Assembly (NCBI RefSeq): GCF_001613325.1
Contig: NZ_BDCD01000002.1
Coordinates: 496,001 to 560,000 of the forward strand
Reading direction: 5' to 3'
Length of the DNA: 64,000 nt
Origin: Nocardia yamanashiensis NBRC 100130
Lineage (GTDB): Bacteria; Actinomycetota; Actinomycetes; Mycobacteriales; Mycobacteriaceae
Shown piece by piece: positions 49,403 through 58,660 of this stretch. The position numbers and the translations under genes are program-made. The stretch's first letter is position 1. Each line of letters starts with the position of its first letter. Under the pieces are notes generated by a model. That model was not told where the DNA came from. It saw only the letters and a program-made list of their open reading frames with translations, and made no database searches.

Positions 49403-49518
49403 TGTCGCCGATATCTTGGACTGACAGTGCTGTGCACCGGCGCCTGACACGGGATTGGGCCACTGAGCTGTAGCTCAGTGGCCCAATCCCGTGGTTGCCT
49501 AGTCGAGGTAGTCGCGCA
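49403..49518 (-). mobile_element. Attachment-like site 3 at the real sigA 3' end
   Basis: The arm-like motif CGCCGATATCTTGGACTG (49406-49423, 17 of 18 bases like site 2) is followed by TGTGCAC (49431-49437), the sigA hairpin (49450-49491) and the sigA stop. The core GTCGCGCA is at 49511-49518 inside sigA. Here the motif lies on the island side, left of the core, whereas at sites 1 and 2 it lies to the right of the core, again on the island side of each module. Confidence 0.62.
49450..49491 (-). terminator. sigA terminator hairpin
   Basis: CGGGATTGGGCCACTGAGCT (49450-49469) pairs perfectly with AGCTCAGTGGCCCAATCCCG (49472-49491), a 20-bp stem eight bases after the sigA stop codon. No T-run follows. 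Confidence 0.85.
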
Positions 49519-50932
49519 AGACCTGGCTGCGGCTGGGGTGGCGCAGTTTGCTCATGGTCTTGGATTCGATCTGGCGGATGCGTTCGCGGGTTACTCCGTA
49601 GACCTGGCCGATTTCGTCCAGGGTGCGGGGCTGGCCGTCGGTGAGGCCGAAGCGGAGGCGGACTACGCCGGCTTCGCGTTCGGAGAGGGTTTCCAGGACG
49701 GACTGGAGTTGGTCCTGGAGCAGGGTGAAGGAGACGGCGTCTACTGCGACTACCGCTTCGGAGTCTTCGATGAAGTCGCCGAGCTGGGAGTCGCCTTCGT
49801 CGCCGATGGTCTGGTCCAGGGAGATGGGCTCGCGCGCGTACTGCTGGATTTCCAGCACCTTTTCGGGCGTGATGTCCATTTCCTTGGCGAGCTCTTCGGG
49901 GGTGGGCTCACGGCCCAGGTCCTGGAGGAGTTCGCGCTGGATGCGGCCGAGCTTGTTGATGACCTCGACCATGTGCACCGGGATACGGATGGTGCGGGCC
50001 TGGTCGGCCATGGCGCGGGTGATGGCCTGACGGATCCACCACGTCGCGTAGGTCGAGAACTTGTAGCCCTTGGTGTAGTCGAACTTCTCGACCGCGCGGA
50101 TCAGACCGAGATTGCCTTCCTGGATGAGGTCCAGGAACGCCATGCCGCGGCCGGTGTAGCGCTTGGCCAGCGAAACCACCAGGCGGAGGTTGGCTTCCAG
50201 CAGATGGTTCTTGGCGCGATTGCCGTCGCGCATGATCCACTGCAGGTCGCGGCGGCCCTGCACGGGCAGCTTCTCACCCTTGTCGGCGAACTCGCGCAGC
50301 TTCTCCGTGGCGTAGAGGCCGGCCTCGATACGCTTGGCGAGCTCGACCTCCTCCTCGGCATTGAGCAGCGCGACCTTGCCGATCTGCTTGAGGTAGGCGC
50401 GGACCGAGTCGGCCGAAGCGGTGAGCTCGGCGTCCTTGCGGGCCTGGCGCAGCGCCTCGGATTCCTCTTCGTCCCAGACGAAATCGCCGGAGGCCTTGTC
50501 CTTCTCGGAGGGCTCGTCGGCCTCTTCGGCCTCCTCGCCCGCCGCGGGAGCCTCGGCGGTCTCCTCTTCGGCGTCGTCCTCCTCGTCGACGATCTCCTCG
50601 TCTTCGCCGAGGTCGTCCTCGTCGACTTCCAGATCACCCAGGTCGTCGAGTTCCAGCGACTCGTCGTCCTCGATGACCTCGTCGACTTCGCCCTCGACGC
50701 CGGGCTCGCCGGCCTTCTTGGGCGCAGCCTTCTTCGCCGCCGTCTTCTTGGCGGCGGTGGCCTTGGCGGCCTTCTTGGCCGGGGCCTTCTTGGCCGCGAC
50801 CTTCTTCGCCGCGGCCTTCTTGGCCGGGGCTTTCTTGGCGGCAGCCTTCTTGACCGGCCGTGCTTCAGTAGTGTCTGCTGAGTCGGCGGCGTCGGCCGAT
50901 TCGGCGGTCTCTCGGGTATTCGTGGCTACCAC
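49499..50932 (-). CDS. sigA: Principal RNA polymerase sigma factor
   Basis: A 477-residue primary sigma-70. The N terminus has a Lys/Ala-rich tail ([20 protein letters not shown]) typical of actinobacterial SigA, then an acidic segment. Region 1.2 is [20 protein letters not shown], region 2 includes [20 protein letters not shown] and [20 protein letters not shown], and region 4.2 ends [20 protein letters not shown]. It recognises housekeeping -10/-35 promoters. Start GTG 50932. Its last codons (RDYLD-stop) form the core of the island attachment-like sites. Synteny with ppgK and suhB matches Mycobacterium tuberculosis Rv2703. Confidence 0.97.
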   Translation of the reverse strand: MVATNTRETAESADAADSADTTEARPVKKAAAKKAPAKKAAAKKVAAKKAPAKKAAKATAAKKTAAKKAAPKKAGEPGVEGEVDEVIEDDESLELDDLGDLEVDEDDLGEDEEIVDEEDDAEEETAEAPAAGEEAEEADEPSEKDKASGDFVWDEEESEALRQARKDAELTASADSVRAYLKQIGKVALLNAEEEVELAKRIEAGLYATEKLREFADKGEKLPVQGRRDLQWIMRDGNRAKNHLLEANLRLVVSLAKRYTGRGMAFLDLIQEGNLGLIRAVEKFDYTKGYKFSTYATWWIRQAITRAMADQARTIRIPVHMVEVINKLGRIQRELLQDLGREPTPEELAKEMDITPEKVLEIQQYAREPISLDQTIGDEGDSQLGDFIEDSEAVVAVDAVSFTLLQDQLQSVLETLSEREAGVVRLRFGLTDGQPRTLDEIGQVYGVTRERIRQIESKTMSKLRHPSRSQVLRDYLD

Positions 50933-51084
50933 GTACGCCCTTTCGTGACGGTCTCGTGCGGCGTCACGCCAGAGTGATCATCCGGCGGAGCGGTTTCTGT
51001 CGGGGGGTAAACCGGCTCTCGTGCCGGTGTCGTTTTCCGGCTTACCGCCGGGCTTGTTCCATTGTAACGATCGCAGCGGTGTGC

Positions 51085-51843
51085 TTACGGCGCGATACCG
51101 GCAGACACGGCCATGGCGGCTCCGACGATGCCCGCGGTGTTCTTCAGATCGGCGGCCACCACGGGGGTTCTGTTGGTGAGCAACGGAATCCATTCCTGGT
51201 AGTCGCGGCTGATTCCGCCACCGGCGACGAAGACGTTCGGCCAGAACAGGTTTTCCAGGGTGACCAGCACCTTGGAGACCTCCTCGGTCCACTGCGGGTA
51301 GGTCAGGCCGAGCCGGTCCTTGACGGACGCGGCGGCCCGGTGCTCGGCCTCGCGGCCGTCCACCTCGATGTGCCCGAGTTCGCTGTTGGGCATGAGCACA
51401 CCGTTGTACATCACTGCCGATCCGATACCGGTGCCGAAGGTGAGCAGCACCACCAAACCATCGAGATCCTTTGCCGCGCCGTAGCGGTCCTCGGCGAGTC
51501 CCGCGGCGTCGGCGTCATTGAGGACGGTGACCTCGCGGCCGCCGAGCGCGGTGGAGAACAGTGCGCGGGCGTCGGTTCCGATCCAGGTCTTGTCGATATT
51601 GGCGGCGGTGCGGATCAAACCGCCTATGACGACGCTCGGCATGGTGATGCCGACCGGTCCGTCCCATCCGGCTTGAGCCACCACCTTGGCCACCGCTTCC
51701 GCCACCGCGTTCGGCGTCGACGGATGCGGGGTGAGCACCTTGATGCGCTCGTGGACCAACTCGCCGGTAGCCAGATCGACCGCGGCGCCCTTGACGCCGC
51801 TGCCACCGATGTCGATACCGAACGCGTGCCCCCGAGCGGACAT
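51085..51843 (-). CDS. ppgK: Polyphosphate glucokinase
   Basis: A 252-residue ROK-type kinase phosphorylating glucose with polyphosphate or ATP. GHAFGIDIGGSGVKGAAVDL is the phosphate-binding loop; VTVLNDADAAGLAEDRYGAA holds the sugar-contacting Asn-Asp; LTFGTGIGSAVMYNGVLMPN and ELGHIEVDG are further conserved blocks, with FVAGGGISRDYQEW near the C terminus. It is the orthologue of Mycobacterium tuberculosis Rv2702 by sequence and position, upstream of sigA in the same direction. Confidence 0.95.
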   Translation of the reverse strand: MSARGHAFGIDIGGSGVKGAAVDLATGELVHERIKVLTPHPSTPNAVAEAVAKVVAQAGWDGPVGITMPSVVIGGLIRTAANIDKTWIGTDARALFSTALGGREVTVLNDADAAGLAEDRYGAAKDLDGLVVLLTFGTGIGSAVMYNGVLMPNSELGHIEVDGREAEHRAAASVKDRLGLTYPQWTEEVSKVLVTLENLFWPNVFVAGGGISRDYQEWIPLLTNRTPVVAADLKNTAGIVGAAMAVSAGIAP

Positions 51844-51943
51844 GACGACTCCTCGTTCTCCCGTATTGCCGGTGGTTCTCTGCGACCCTGACCTGTGTCG
51901 TGCACGACAAGCCTAATGCGCGCTACGCCGGATCTGTGCTGCG

Positions 51944-52861
51944 ATGGATGTCGTGCCGGAATCCGATTTCACTTTCACCGCATCGAACACCACGCCGAGC
52001 GCCGAGGAGACCGATATCGCCGAACTGCGGCGGGTAGCGGTGCATCTCGCGGAAACCGCCGCCGCCCACGTGCGCGCCCGCCGGCCCGAGGTCTTCGGGG
52101 CCGGCGCCCTGGAGATCGACGCCGTGCAAGCCAAGAGCACCCCGACCGACCCGGTCACCATCGTCGATACCGAGACCGAGCAGCTGGTGCGCAAACTGGT
52201 CGCCGAATTGCGCCCGGACGAGCAGGTGGTGGGGGAGGAGAACGGCGGCACCCTGCTGGAGGATCCCGACGCCGTGCAGTGGGTGGTCGACCCCATCGAC
52301 GGGACGGTCAACTTCGTCTACGGCATCCCCGCGTACTCGGTGTCGGTGGCCGCGGTGCGCGGCGGGCGCTCGGTGGCGGGCGCGGTGGCCGATGTCGCGC
52401 ACGGGGTCACCTACAGCGCCGGACTGGGCCAGGGCGCGCATCGCAGCGAACCGGGCCGCGCGCCGATCGCCTTGCGCTGCAACGAGGTCGGCGCGGTGAG
52501 CATGGCGCTGGTGGCCACCGGCTTCGCCTACGCCACCCCGCGCCGCACCCGGCAGGGACAGCTGGTCGCGGAATTGCTGCCGCATATTCGCGATATCCGC
52601 CGGGTGGGTTCGGCGGCGCTGGATCTGTGCATGGTGGCCGAGGGCCGGGTGGACGCGCACTACGAGCACGGCCTGAACCTGTGGGATTGGGCCGCCGGTG
52701 CGCTGATCGCCGCCGAGGCGGGCGCGCGGCTCATCCTCCCCGCGCCGACCAGCCCGGGTCAGGACGGTGAACTGGTGGTCGCCGCGGCCCCCGGCATCGC
52801 CGACGAATTGAGCGGCCTGCTGGACCGCCTGGGCGTCAGCGCCCCTATCCCGATTCCCTGA
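51944..52861 (+). CDS. suhB: Inositol-1-monophosphatase family protein
   Basis: A 305-residue Mg2+-dependent phosphatase. Metal and catalytic motifs are VVGEENGGTLLE, WVVDPIDGTVNFVYGIPAYS and the second signature LNLWDWAAGALIAAEAGARL. It dephosphorylates inositol phosphate for phosphatidylinositol and mycothiol precursors; orthologue by position of Rv2701c. Start ATG 51944. It is divergent from ppgK with a 100-base gap. Confidence 0.94.
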   Translation: MDVVPESDFTFTASNTTPSAEETDIAELRRVAVHLAETAAAHVRARRPEVFGAGALEIDAVQAKSTPTDPVTIVDTETEQLVRKLVAELRPDEQVVGEENGGTLLEDPDAVQWVVDPIDGTVNFVYGIPAYSVSVAAVRGGRSVAGAVADVAHGVTYSAGLGQGAHRSEPGRAPIALRCNEVGAVSMALVATGFAYATPRRTRQGQLVAELLPHIRDIRRVGSAALDLCMVAEGRVDAHYEHGLNLWDWAAGALIAAEAGARLILPAPTSPGQDGELVVAAAPGIADELSGLLDRLGVSAPIPIP

Positions 52862-52958
52862 TAGCCGGGTATACGAATCGCCGCGCCCGGGAAGGGGCGC
52901 GGCGATGTCGTATCAATATGTACCGGAACGATTTTCGCCCCGATTCAAGCCGGATGCG

Positions 52959-53642
52959 TCAGCACTTGGCGTGCCGCGCCGCCTCCAGCAACTTCGGATC
53001 GATGGCCGGCGTGGTGCCCGGCGCGGGATTCTTCAGCGCCCGCAGCACCTCCTCGGCATCGGTGCTCGGCCGGATATCGCGGAACAGCGACCCCAGCACG
53101 AAATCCACCGTGTTGTCCTCGCGCTTGTCCTCGATGAGCTCCGCGCACGGCGCGACCAGCTGCACCGCGGCCGCGGCCGGCCGTCCGCTCACGCCGAACC
53201 GGATCTGCCCCGTGCACTCCAGATCACCGTTGACGTAGACCGGGTCGTTGCCGATCTGCACGTCCGGCGCGCTGGCGAAGCCGAGATCGCTCAGCTCCGA
53301 GGCCACGTGCGCGGCCTGACCGCGCTGGCCGTTGGCATTGAACACCCGCACGTGCGCCTGTGACAGCGCCGCCGGGTCCACATCCCGCAGCCGCGAGGGG
53401 GAGAACCGGTTGCCGAGGGTGGCGGGCGCGGCGGCTGGGCTGCTGGTGCTCGAGGCCGGGCTCGGCGAATTGCAGGCCATCGCACCGTGATCGCCCTCGG
53501 TGGTGGTGAGCGCCTTCCACCACACCAGAACGCCGATCAGGGCGACCACGCCGACCATCGCCGCCCAGGGTTCCCAGCGGCGGCGGAGGAACGGCCGGCC
53601 GTTCGGATCGGACGAGTTGCCTTGGGTGATCAGTGAAACCAC
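52959..53642 (-). CDS. cei: Envelope integrity protein Cei (LytR_C domain)
   Basis: About 227 residues. One transmembrane helix (WAAMVGVVALIGVLVWW) near residue 30 is followed by a Ser/Ala/Pro spacer and an external LytR_C domain: AHVRVFNANGQRGQAAHVAS, ELSDLGFASAPDVQIGND, CTGQIRFGVSGRPAAAAVQL and DNTVDFVLGSLFRDI. Mycobacterium tuberculosis Rv2700 (Cei), at the same position beside suhB, is needed for envelope integrity. Start GTG 53642 is preferred; GTG 53651 would add three residues. It is convergent with suhB. Confidence 0.9.
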   Translation of the reverse strand: MVSLITQGNSSDPNGRPFLRRRWEPWAAMVGVVALIGVLVWWKALTTTEGDHGAMACNSPSPASSTSSPAAAPATLGNRFSPSRLRDVDPAALSQAHVRVFNANGQRGQAAHVASELSDLGFASAPDVQIGNDPVYVNGDLECTGQIRFGVSGRPAAAAVQLVAPCAELIEDKREDNTVDFVLGSLFRDIRPSTDAEEVLRALKNPAPGTTPAIDPKLLEAARHAKC

Positions 53643-54139
53643 GACGCACACTCTACGAAAGCCGGTGCGGCACTGCGCGCAAGCCACCGGTGAGTCCGGG
53701 CCGCGCCGGTGCGTCGGACAAGATCGACACTGGTCGGCGGACCGGCGCGCCCGGTCATTGCCGGATCGTGAGTGAGCGGCGTCTCAGGTCTCGTTATGGA
53801 CAACCGGGCCGCTATAGCCCCGTTCACGTGTGACGATTGCCCCTCAGTTTCGACTCGTGTGTGTTTTGATTGCGACTTTTGCGCTGGGGTCCGCTATTGT
53901 CTGGCGGCCCAGATCGTACAGCCCGGGTGAATCGGGGGTTCGATTTCGGGAACAACAAGGGCATGTCCTGCGTTGACCGAGCGCGATCCGGTGCGGATCA
54001 GGAAAATCCGCCCGATCGGTGACCGGTGTACGCGTGACGTACACCACGGGCGGGGCGGCGACCCCCGGCCGATTCCCGAGGGAGTCGGCACGGGAGCGCC
54101 GGTCCGGGATATACGGAGTAAGGACGAGGGGAAGACGAC
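53643..54139. other. Divergent regulatory region between cei and the DUF4193 gene
   Basis: About 500 bases without a gene. A possible promoter for the DUF4193 gene is TTGCGA ... TATTGT (around 53868-53898, spacer about 19), which is weak. A perfect inverted repeat lies at 54025-54045. The long leader of more than 200 bases before ATG 54140 may have regulatory function. Confidence 0.5.
54025..54045. promoter_or_regulatory. Palindromic operator-like element
   Basis: GGTGTACG (54025-54032) and CGTACACC (54038-54045) form a perfect 8-bp inverted repeat with a CGTGA spacer. It lies about 95 bases before the DUF4193 start. The size and spacing suit a homodimeric regulator; the regulator is not identified. 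Confidence 0.45.
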
Positions 54140-54442
54140 ATGGCAACCGACTATGACGCACCGCGGCGCAGTGAATCCGACGAAGTGTCGGAGGACTCGC
54201 TCGAGGAGCTGAAGGCTCGTCGCAACGAGGCCGCGTCCGCCGTCGTGGATATCGACGAATCCGATACCGCGGAGTCGTTCGAGCTTCCCGGCGCGGACCT
54301 TTCCGAGGAGGTGCTCTCGGTTCGGGTCATCCCGAAGCAGGCCGACGAGTTCACCTGCTCGAGCTGTTTCCTGGTGCACCACCGAAGCCGGCTCGCTGAC
54401 GAGTCCGGCGGGCAGCTCATCTGCATGGACTGCGCGGCCTAG
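54140..54442 (+). CDS. DUF4193 zinc-finger-like protein
   Basis: A 100-residue acidic protein. MATDYDAPRRSESDEVSEDS and VVDIDESDTAESFELPGADL are followed by a C-terminal zinc-ribbon-like part with CSSCFLVHHRSRL and CMDCAA. Highly conserved in mycolata (orthologue of Rv2699c by position and sequence) and probably abundant; it may bind RNA polymerase or ribosomes, which is inference from the acidic-plus-zinc layout. It is followed by a UUCG-type terminator. Confidence 0.9.
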   Translation: MATDYDAPRRSESDEVSEDSLEELKARRNEAASAVVDIDESDTAESFELPGADLSEEVLSVRVIPKQADEFTCSSCFLVHHRSRLADESGGQLICMDCAA

Positions 54443-54477
54443 GCTGCACGGCCCGGAACGGGAAAGACGGTCAAGCC

Positions 54478-54499
54478 CGCGCTCGGTTCGCCGAGCGCG
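54478..54499. terminator. UUCG-loop terminator after the DUF4193 gene
   Basis: CGCGCTCGG (54478-54486) pairs perfectly with CCGAGCGCG (54491-54499) across TTCG, an extra-stable tetraloop. It sits between convergent genes and may stop both. Confidence 0.75.
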
Positions 54500-54520
54500 G
54501 TCAAGACCGCTCGCTCGGCG

Positions 54521-55024
54521 TCATTTGCCGAGCGCGGACAGGATCTTCTCCGGATGGCGCGTACTGACCAGCCAGTACGGCGTCGGATCATCCGGATCGT
54601 CGAGCACCAGCAGCACCAGGGGCCCGACCCAGGCACGATGCTGGACGTACGCGGCCGGATCGAGCTGGCGGCCCAGCGCCGCGCTCTTCGCACTGGCCGG
54701 CACCGCCGCCCCCCGCGACACGAAGGTCGCCGGCAGATGCGCGCGGTCCACCTTCAATTCCGGGGTGCCGGAGGCGTCCCGCACCACTTCCACCCGATGC
54801 CGCGAGAACCACAGCAGCACCCACACGGGGATCGGGATCAGCAGCACGTACGGCAGCCAGGCGCGGATTCCCGGTGCGCCCATATGGATTTCGGCCGCCA
54901 GCAGACCGGTCACGACGAGGGCCACCGGCCACCACCACAGGGGCACCCAGAGGCGCTCGGTGTAGAGGGGGGCGATGGTCTGCTGATCAGGTTCCATGGT
55001 CACCTGCGGGGGCTGGTCGGACAC
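54521..55024 (-). CDS. DUF3093 membrane protein
   Basis: A 167-residue protein with two N-terminal helices (LWWWPVALVVTGLLAAEIHM; LPYVLLIPIPVWVLLWFSR) and a cytoplasmic domain with VEVVRDASGTPELKVDRAHL, RAWVGPLVLLVLDDPDDPTP and YWLVSTRHPEKILSAL. This is the DUF3093 family, orthologous by position to Rv2698. Function unknown. It is divergent from dut. Confidence 0.9.
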   Translation of the reverse strand: MSDQPPQVTMEPDQQTIAPLYTERLWVPLWWWPVALVVTGLLAAEIHMGAPGIRAWLPYVLLIPIPVWVLLWFSRHRVEVVRDASGTPELKVDRAHLPATFVSRGAAVPASAKSAALGRQLDPAAYVQHRAWVGPLVLLVLDDPDDPTPYWLVSTRHPEKILSALGK

Positions 55025-55076
55025 GACATCAGACTAGGTCAATGCATACGGGGGTGAACGCGTAGGCTCGGCGTAC

Positions 55077-55568
55077 GTGACCGGTATTCCACCTATTCCC
55101 CTGCTGCGGCTCGATCCCGGCATCCCCGTACCGACGCGCGCTCACGAGGGCGACGCGGGCGTGGACCTGTGCACGACGGAGGACGTCATCATCGAACCGG
55201 GCGAGCGCGTGCTCGTGGGCACCGGCATCGCCGTGGCCCTGCCGCTCGGCACGGTCGGATTGATCCATCCGCGTTCCGGACTGGCCGCCAAGCACGGTCT
55301 GTCCGTGGTGAATACCCCCGGCACGGTCGATGCCGGGTACCGCGGTGAGATCAAGGTGTGCCTGATCAATCATGATCTCCGTACGCCCATCGAACTGCGC
55401 CGCGGCGATCGCATCGCGCAATTGCTGGTGCAGAAGGTGGAACTGGTCGATTTCACAGAGGTCGACACGCTCGACGAAACCGCCCGGGGCGCGGGCGGTT
55501 ACGGCTCCAGCGGCGGGCATGCCAGCCTGGGGTCGTCGGCGGGTCAGGTGACCGGCAAGGAGGCATGA
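55077..55568 (+). CDS. dut: dUTP diphosphatase
   Basis: A 163-residue trimeric dUTPase hydrolysing dUTP to dUMP and pyrophosphate. All five motifs are visible: [52 protein letters not shown] and the C-terminal GAGGYGSSG lid. Start GTG 55077. Orthologue of Rv2697c. Its stop overlaps the DUF3710 start region (ATG 55565), so the two are cotranscribed and coupled. Confidence 0.96.
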   Translation: MTGIPPIPLLRLDPGIPVPTRAHEGDAGVDLCTTEDVIIEPGERVLVGTGIAVALPLGTVGLIHPRSGLAAKHGLSVVNTPGTVDAGYRGEIKVCLINHDLRTPIELRRGDRIAQLLVQKVELVDFTEVDTLDETARGAGGYGSSGGHASLGSSAGQVTGKEA

Positions 55569-56452
55569 CGATGGTGTTCGGACGCAAGAAGAACAAGGGC
55601 GGCAGAGACGACGCGCCGCACCGGGACGACGAGTACACCGAGTACGACGAGTACGAGGACGACGCGGAGTACCTGGACGAGGACGAGTACGACACCGACT
55701 CGTTCGAAAAGCCGGACTACGACCGGGATCCGGCGCCGGTCGCGTCCGGTGACCGCACCGGGCCCTACGACTACGAGGACGTCGCCGACCGGCTCGAGAC
55801 CGTGGCGGATCAGCGGCTGGACCTCGGCTCGGTGATCGTGCCGGTGCCGCCGGGCGGGCAGCTGCAGGTCGAGATGACCCCCGAGGGCGCGCCGCAGGCG
55901 GTGCACCTGGCCACCCAGCACGGGCGAATCACGGTCGCCGCCTACGCCGCTCCCAAATCGCCGGGCCAATGGCGGGCGGTGGCAGCCGATCTCGCCGAGA
56001 CGCTGCGCAAGGACGGCGCGCAGGTGTCGGTGACGAACGGGCCGTGGGGTCGCGAGCTGCACGCCGTCACCGAGGGCGCGGACCTGCGCTTCATCGGCGT
56101 GGACGGCCATCGCTGGATGGTCCGCCTGGTCGCGGCCGGACCCTCCGGCGCGGCCGGTGAGAACAGCCCGCTGGTCGCCGCCGCGCGCGCCATCATGGGC
56201 GAGACCGTGGTGCGCCGCGGTGACGAACCTCTCCCCGTGCGCGAACCGCTGCCGGTGGTCCTACCCCAGGAGCTGGCCGATCAGCTCGCCGCCGCGCACC
56301 AGCAGCAGCTGGCCGCGCAGCAGCAGGCGATGGCGCAGCAGCTCGCCGCCATGCAGGGCGGGCAGCCGTTCCAGGGGCTGCCCAACCCGGAGGACAACCA
56401 GCCGCGCCGCGGCGCCGAGGGCTCGGCCATGCAGCAGCTGGGTCAGAACTAG
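55565..56452 (+). CDS. DUF3710 protein
   Basis: A 295-residue protein. The N terminus is highly charged ([20 protein letters not shown]), followed by the DUF3710 core: [60 protein letters not shown] and [20 protein letters not shown]. The C terminus is Gln/Ala-rich. Orthologue by position of Rv2696c. No enzymatic motif. It starts inside the end of dut by four bases. Confidence 0.9.
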   Translation: MTMVFGRKKNKGGRDDAPHRDDEYTEYDEYEDDAEYLDEDEYDTDSFEKPDYDRDPAPVASGDRTGPYDYEDVADRLETVADQRLDLGSVIVPVPPGGQLQVEMTPEGAPQAVHLATQHGRITVAAYAAPKSPGQWRAVAADLAETLRKDGAQVSVTNGPWGRELHAVTEGADLRFIGVDGHRWMVRLVAAGPSGAAGENSPLVAAARAIMGETVVRRGDEPLPVREPLPVVLPQELADQLAAAHQQQLAAQQQAMAQQLAAMQGGQPFQGLPNPEDNQPRRGAEGSAMQQLGQN

Positions 56453-56530
56453 TCACCACACGAAGGGGCGCATCGCGATCACCGCGATGCGCCCCTTCGT
56501 CGTTTGCCCGGCCGAACCTGGTCGTGGCTC

Positions 56531-57256
56531 TCAGGATGCGGTGTTGCGGCTCAGGGAGGTTCGCAGCAGGGGAGTGATGCCGCGGTCGCCGAGGACTGCG
56601 GGGTCGGCGCCGAGTTCGTCGAGGGTGATGCGGTGGAGTTCGGCGTGGGGGATGAGCGAAGTCCATTGCTCGGCCACGGCGATCGGGTGCACGGGGTCGT
56701 CGGTCGCGCCGACGATCGAGACCGGGGCGGTGACCTGGGACAACAGGTCAGGCTCGGGCCAGGCGTAGGCGGCGGCTTCTTCGAGGGCGGCGGGCAGGTC
56801 CGGCCATTGCGAGCGCCAGGAGCGGGTGAGGGCTTCGGCCAGCCAGGCGGGGCTGGAGTCGCGCATGGTGTCGATGACAGCTTCCAAACCCTCGGCGCGC
56901 AGGGCGGAGGCCGTGGCGGCGGCGCTCAGGGCGGCGGGGCAGCCGGTGGTGTCGGCCCCGGTCCAGGCGGGCAGGGCGGCCACTACGGCCACAACGGATT
57001 CCGGACGGCGCGCGGCCCATTCGACCGCGACGGCCGCGCCGAGTGAGATTCCCGCCACCAGGATCGGCCCGGAGCGCGCGGCGACATCGAGTGCCGTGCG
57101 ATAGCTGTCGATCACGCGCCTCGGATCGGGGTCGACCGCGTGGAGCGGGAGATCGAGTGCGGCGCAAGCGGATCCGAACGCTCTACCGGCGAAATGAGCA
57201 TCGGAACCGGTTCCGGGCAGGGCGACGGCGACCACCGGACGGGAAAGATCTGGCAC
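56531..57256 (-). CDS. Alpha/beta hydrolase fold protein
   Basis: A 241-residue hydrolase. VAVALPGTGSDAHFAGRAFG is the oxyanion-hole strand, ILVAGISLGAAVAVEWAARR the nucleophile elbow (GxSxG), VSIVGATDDPVHPIAVAEQW holds the acid, and HAELHRITLDELG may supply the histidine region. Orthologue by position of Rv2695. Start GTG 57256 (VPDLSRPVVAVALPG) is preferred over the longer frame because the extension would overlap the divergent promoter. Substrate unknown. Confidence 0.85.
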   Translation of the reverse strand: MPDLSRPVVAVALPGTGSDAHFAGRAFGSACAALDLPLHAVDPDPRRVIDSYRTALDVAARSGPILVAGISLGAAVAVEWAARRPESVVAVVAALPAWTGADTTGCPAALSAAATASALRAEGLEAVIDTMRDSSPAWLAEALTRSWRSQWPDLPAALEEAAAYAWPEPDLLSQVTAPVSIVGATDDPVHPIAVAEQWTSLIPHAELHRITLDELGADPAVLGDRGITPLLRTSLSRNTAS

Positions 57257-57418
57257 CCGCCGAGCGTACTGGGACGGGCGCGCGTGGCGAGGGCAGGCCG
57301 TCCCATCTACAGTGGCGATGTACGGCCACAGCCGGTCGCGTGGGAACACCCACCAGGCGTGTGGAAGGAACCAACGACGTGAGACCCACGCCGTCTGCTC
57401 TACAGGAGAGCGTGCGAG

Positions 57419-57814
57419 ATGCCATCCCACAGCGGGAAGGACACAACCCCCTCAGGTTATTTCCGGCGGCTGAGCCGTCGGCTCACCGCTGACCTGGACA
57501 GCCTGGACGCCGAGGAGCTCGCCGAGACCGCCGAGGCGTCGGGCGCCTGCCGGGCCTCGGAATGCCGGCGCGGTGAGGAAGTCACCATGCTGGGGAGATT
57601 GCGCAGCGTGGAAGCGTGCCCGAAGACCGGGGGCGCGGAGGTCGAGGCCGAGTTCTTCGACGGGACCGACAGTGTGGCGCTGGTCTGGATCGGGCGGCGT
57701 CGCATCCCGGGAATCGAGCCGGGACGTCGTATCCTGGTCCGCGGCCGCGTCGGCCAGCGGGCCGGCGGCAAGGTCATCTACAACCCCTACTACGAACTTC
57801 GTGAGAATTCCTGA
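57419..57814 (+). CDS. OB-fold nucleic-acid-binding protein
   Basis: A 131-residue protein. Residues 1-50 are helical (GYFRRLSRRLTADLDSLDAE); residues about 50-125 form an OB fold: VTMLGRLRSVEACPKTGGAE, VEAEFFDGTDSVALVWIGRR and RILVRGRVGQRAGGKVIYNP. Orthologue by position of Rv2694c. It could bind tRNA or single-stranded DNA. The DUF3159 gene begins three bases after its stop, forming an operon. Confidence 0.9.
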   Translation: MPSHSGKDTTPSGYFRRLSRRLTADLDSLDAEELAETAEASGACRASECRRGEEVTMLGRLRSVEACPKTGGAEVEAEFFDGTDSVALVWIGRRRIPGIEPGRRILVRGRVGQRAGGKVIYNPYYELRENS

Positions 57815-57817
57815 GGC

Positions 57818-58660
57818 ATGCCGATTCCCACCAGCAGCAACGACGAGGGCCGCTGGCCCGCTGACCATGATCAGCTGAGCGCCCCCGGCGAGCTGGCGAG
57901 TGATACGGCATGGGCCGAGCAGGTCTCGGCCGAGGAGACCGTCCTCGCGTTCAACGAGGAACTCGGCGCCTGGGAGCGGGTCGCCGCGAACCCGGACGCG
58001 GATCGCGAGGCCGCCGACGAGGAGCGCGAAGAGGAGATCGAGCAGACCCTGCTCGAGCAGATGGGCGGATTCAGCGGCCTGATCTACTCCTCGCTGCCGG
58101 TGCTGGTGTTCGTGCCGGTCAATACGCTGCGCGGGCTCACCGCGGCCGTATGGGCGGCGCTGGGCGTCGCCACCGCGATCCTGATCTGGCGACTGGTGCG
58201 CAAAGGCCCGGTGCAACCCGCCATCTCCGGCTTCCTCGGGGTGGGCGTGTGCGCGCTCATCGCCTATCGGATGGGCGAGGCGAAGGGGTTCTTCCTCTTC
58301 GGCATTTACGCCAGCCTGGTTTACGCGGGCGCTTTCCTGCTCTCGCTGGTGGTGCGCTGGCCGCTGGCGGGCGTCATCTGGGGCGTGCTGAACGGCCATG
58401 GCACCGAATGGCGTTCGGATCGCCGGGCCATGCGGCTCTACGATCTGGCGACCGTGGTGTGGGCGGTCGTGTTCGGAGCCCGCTACCTGGTGCAGAACCA
58501 CCTCTACGCGGCCGACAGCACCGGCCTGCTCGCCGTGGCGCGTATCGCCATGGGCTGGCCGCTCACCGGTGTGGCGCTGTTGATCACGATTTGGGCCGTG
58601 CGCAAAGCCGGTCATCTGCCCAAGAGTGCGGCCAAGGCCGGGGAATCCGCCGCGCAGTAG
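57818..58660 (+). CDS. DUF3159 membrane protein
   Basis: A 280-residue protein. The first 80 residues are hydrophilic and acidic (EEREEEIEQTLLEQMGGFSG), then five or six helices follow: LPVLVFVPVNTLRGLTAAVW, PAISGFLGVGVCALIAYRMG, FFLFGIYASLVYAGAFLLSL, LATVVWAVVFGARYLVQ and GVALLITIWAVRK. The NTLRGL and GMGEAKGF-like motifs are typical of DUF3159. Orthologue by position of Rv2693c. Function unknown. Confidence 0.9.
   Translation: MPIPTSSNDEGRWPADHDQLSAPGELASDTAWAEQVSAEETVLAFNEELGAWERVAANPDADREAADEEREEEIEQTLLEQMGGFSGLIYSSLPVLVFVPVNTLRGLTAAVWAALGVATAILIWRLVRKGPVQPAISGFLGVGVCALIAYRMGEAKGFFLFGIYASLVYAGAFLLSLVVRWPLAGVIWGVLNGHGTEWRSDRRAMRLYDLATVVWAVVFGARYLVQNHLYAADSTGLLAVARIAMGWPLTGVALLITIWAVRKAGHLPKSAAKAGESAAQ

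Noticed and set aside
49478..50881. 467-codon plus-strand open frame over sigA, rich in Val/Phe/Leu
   Set aside because: Antisense of sigA; its hydrophobic repeats come from the Lys/Ala tail codons read backwards.
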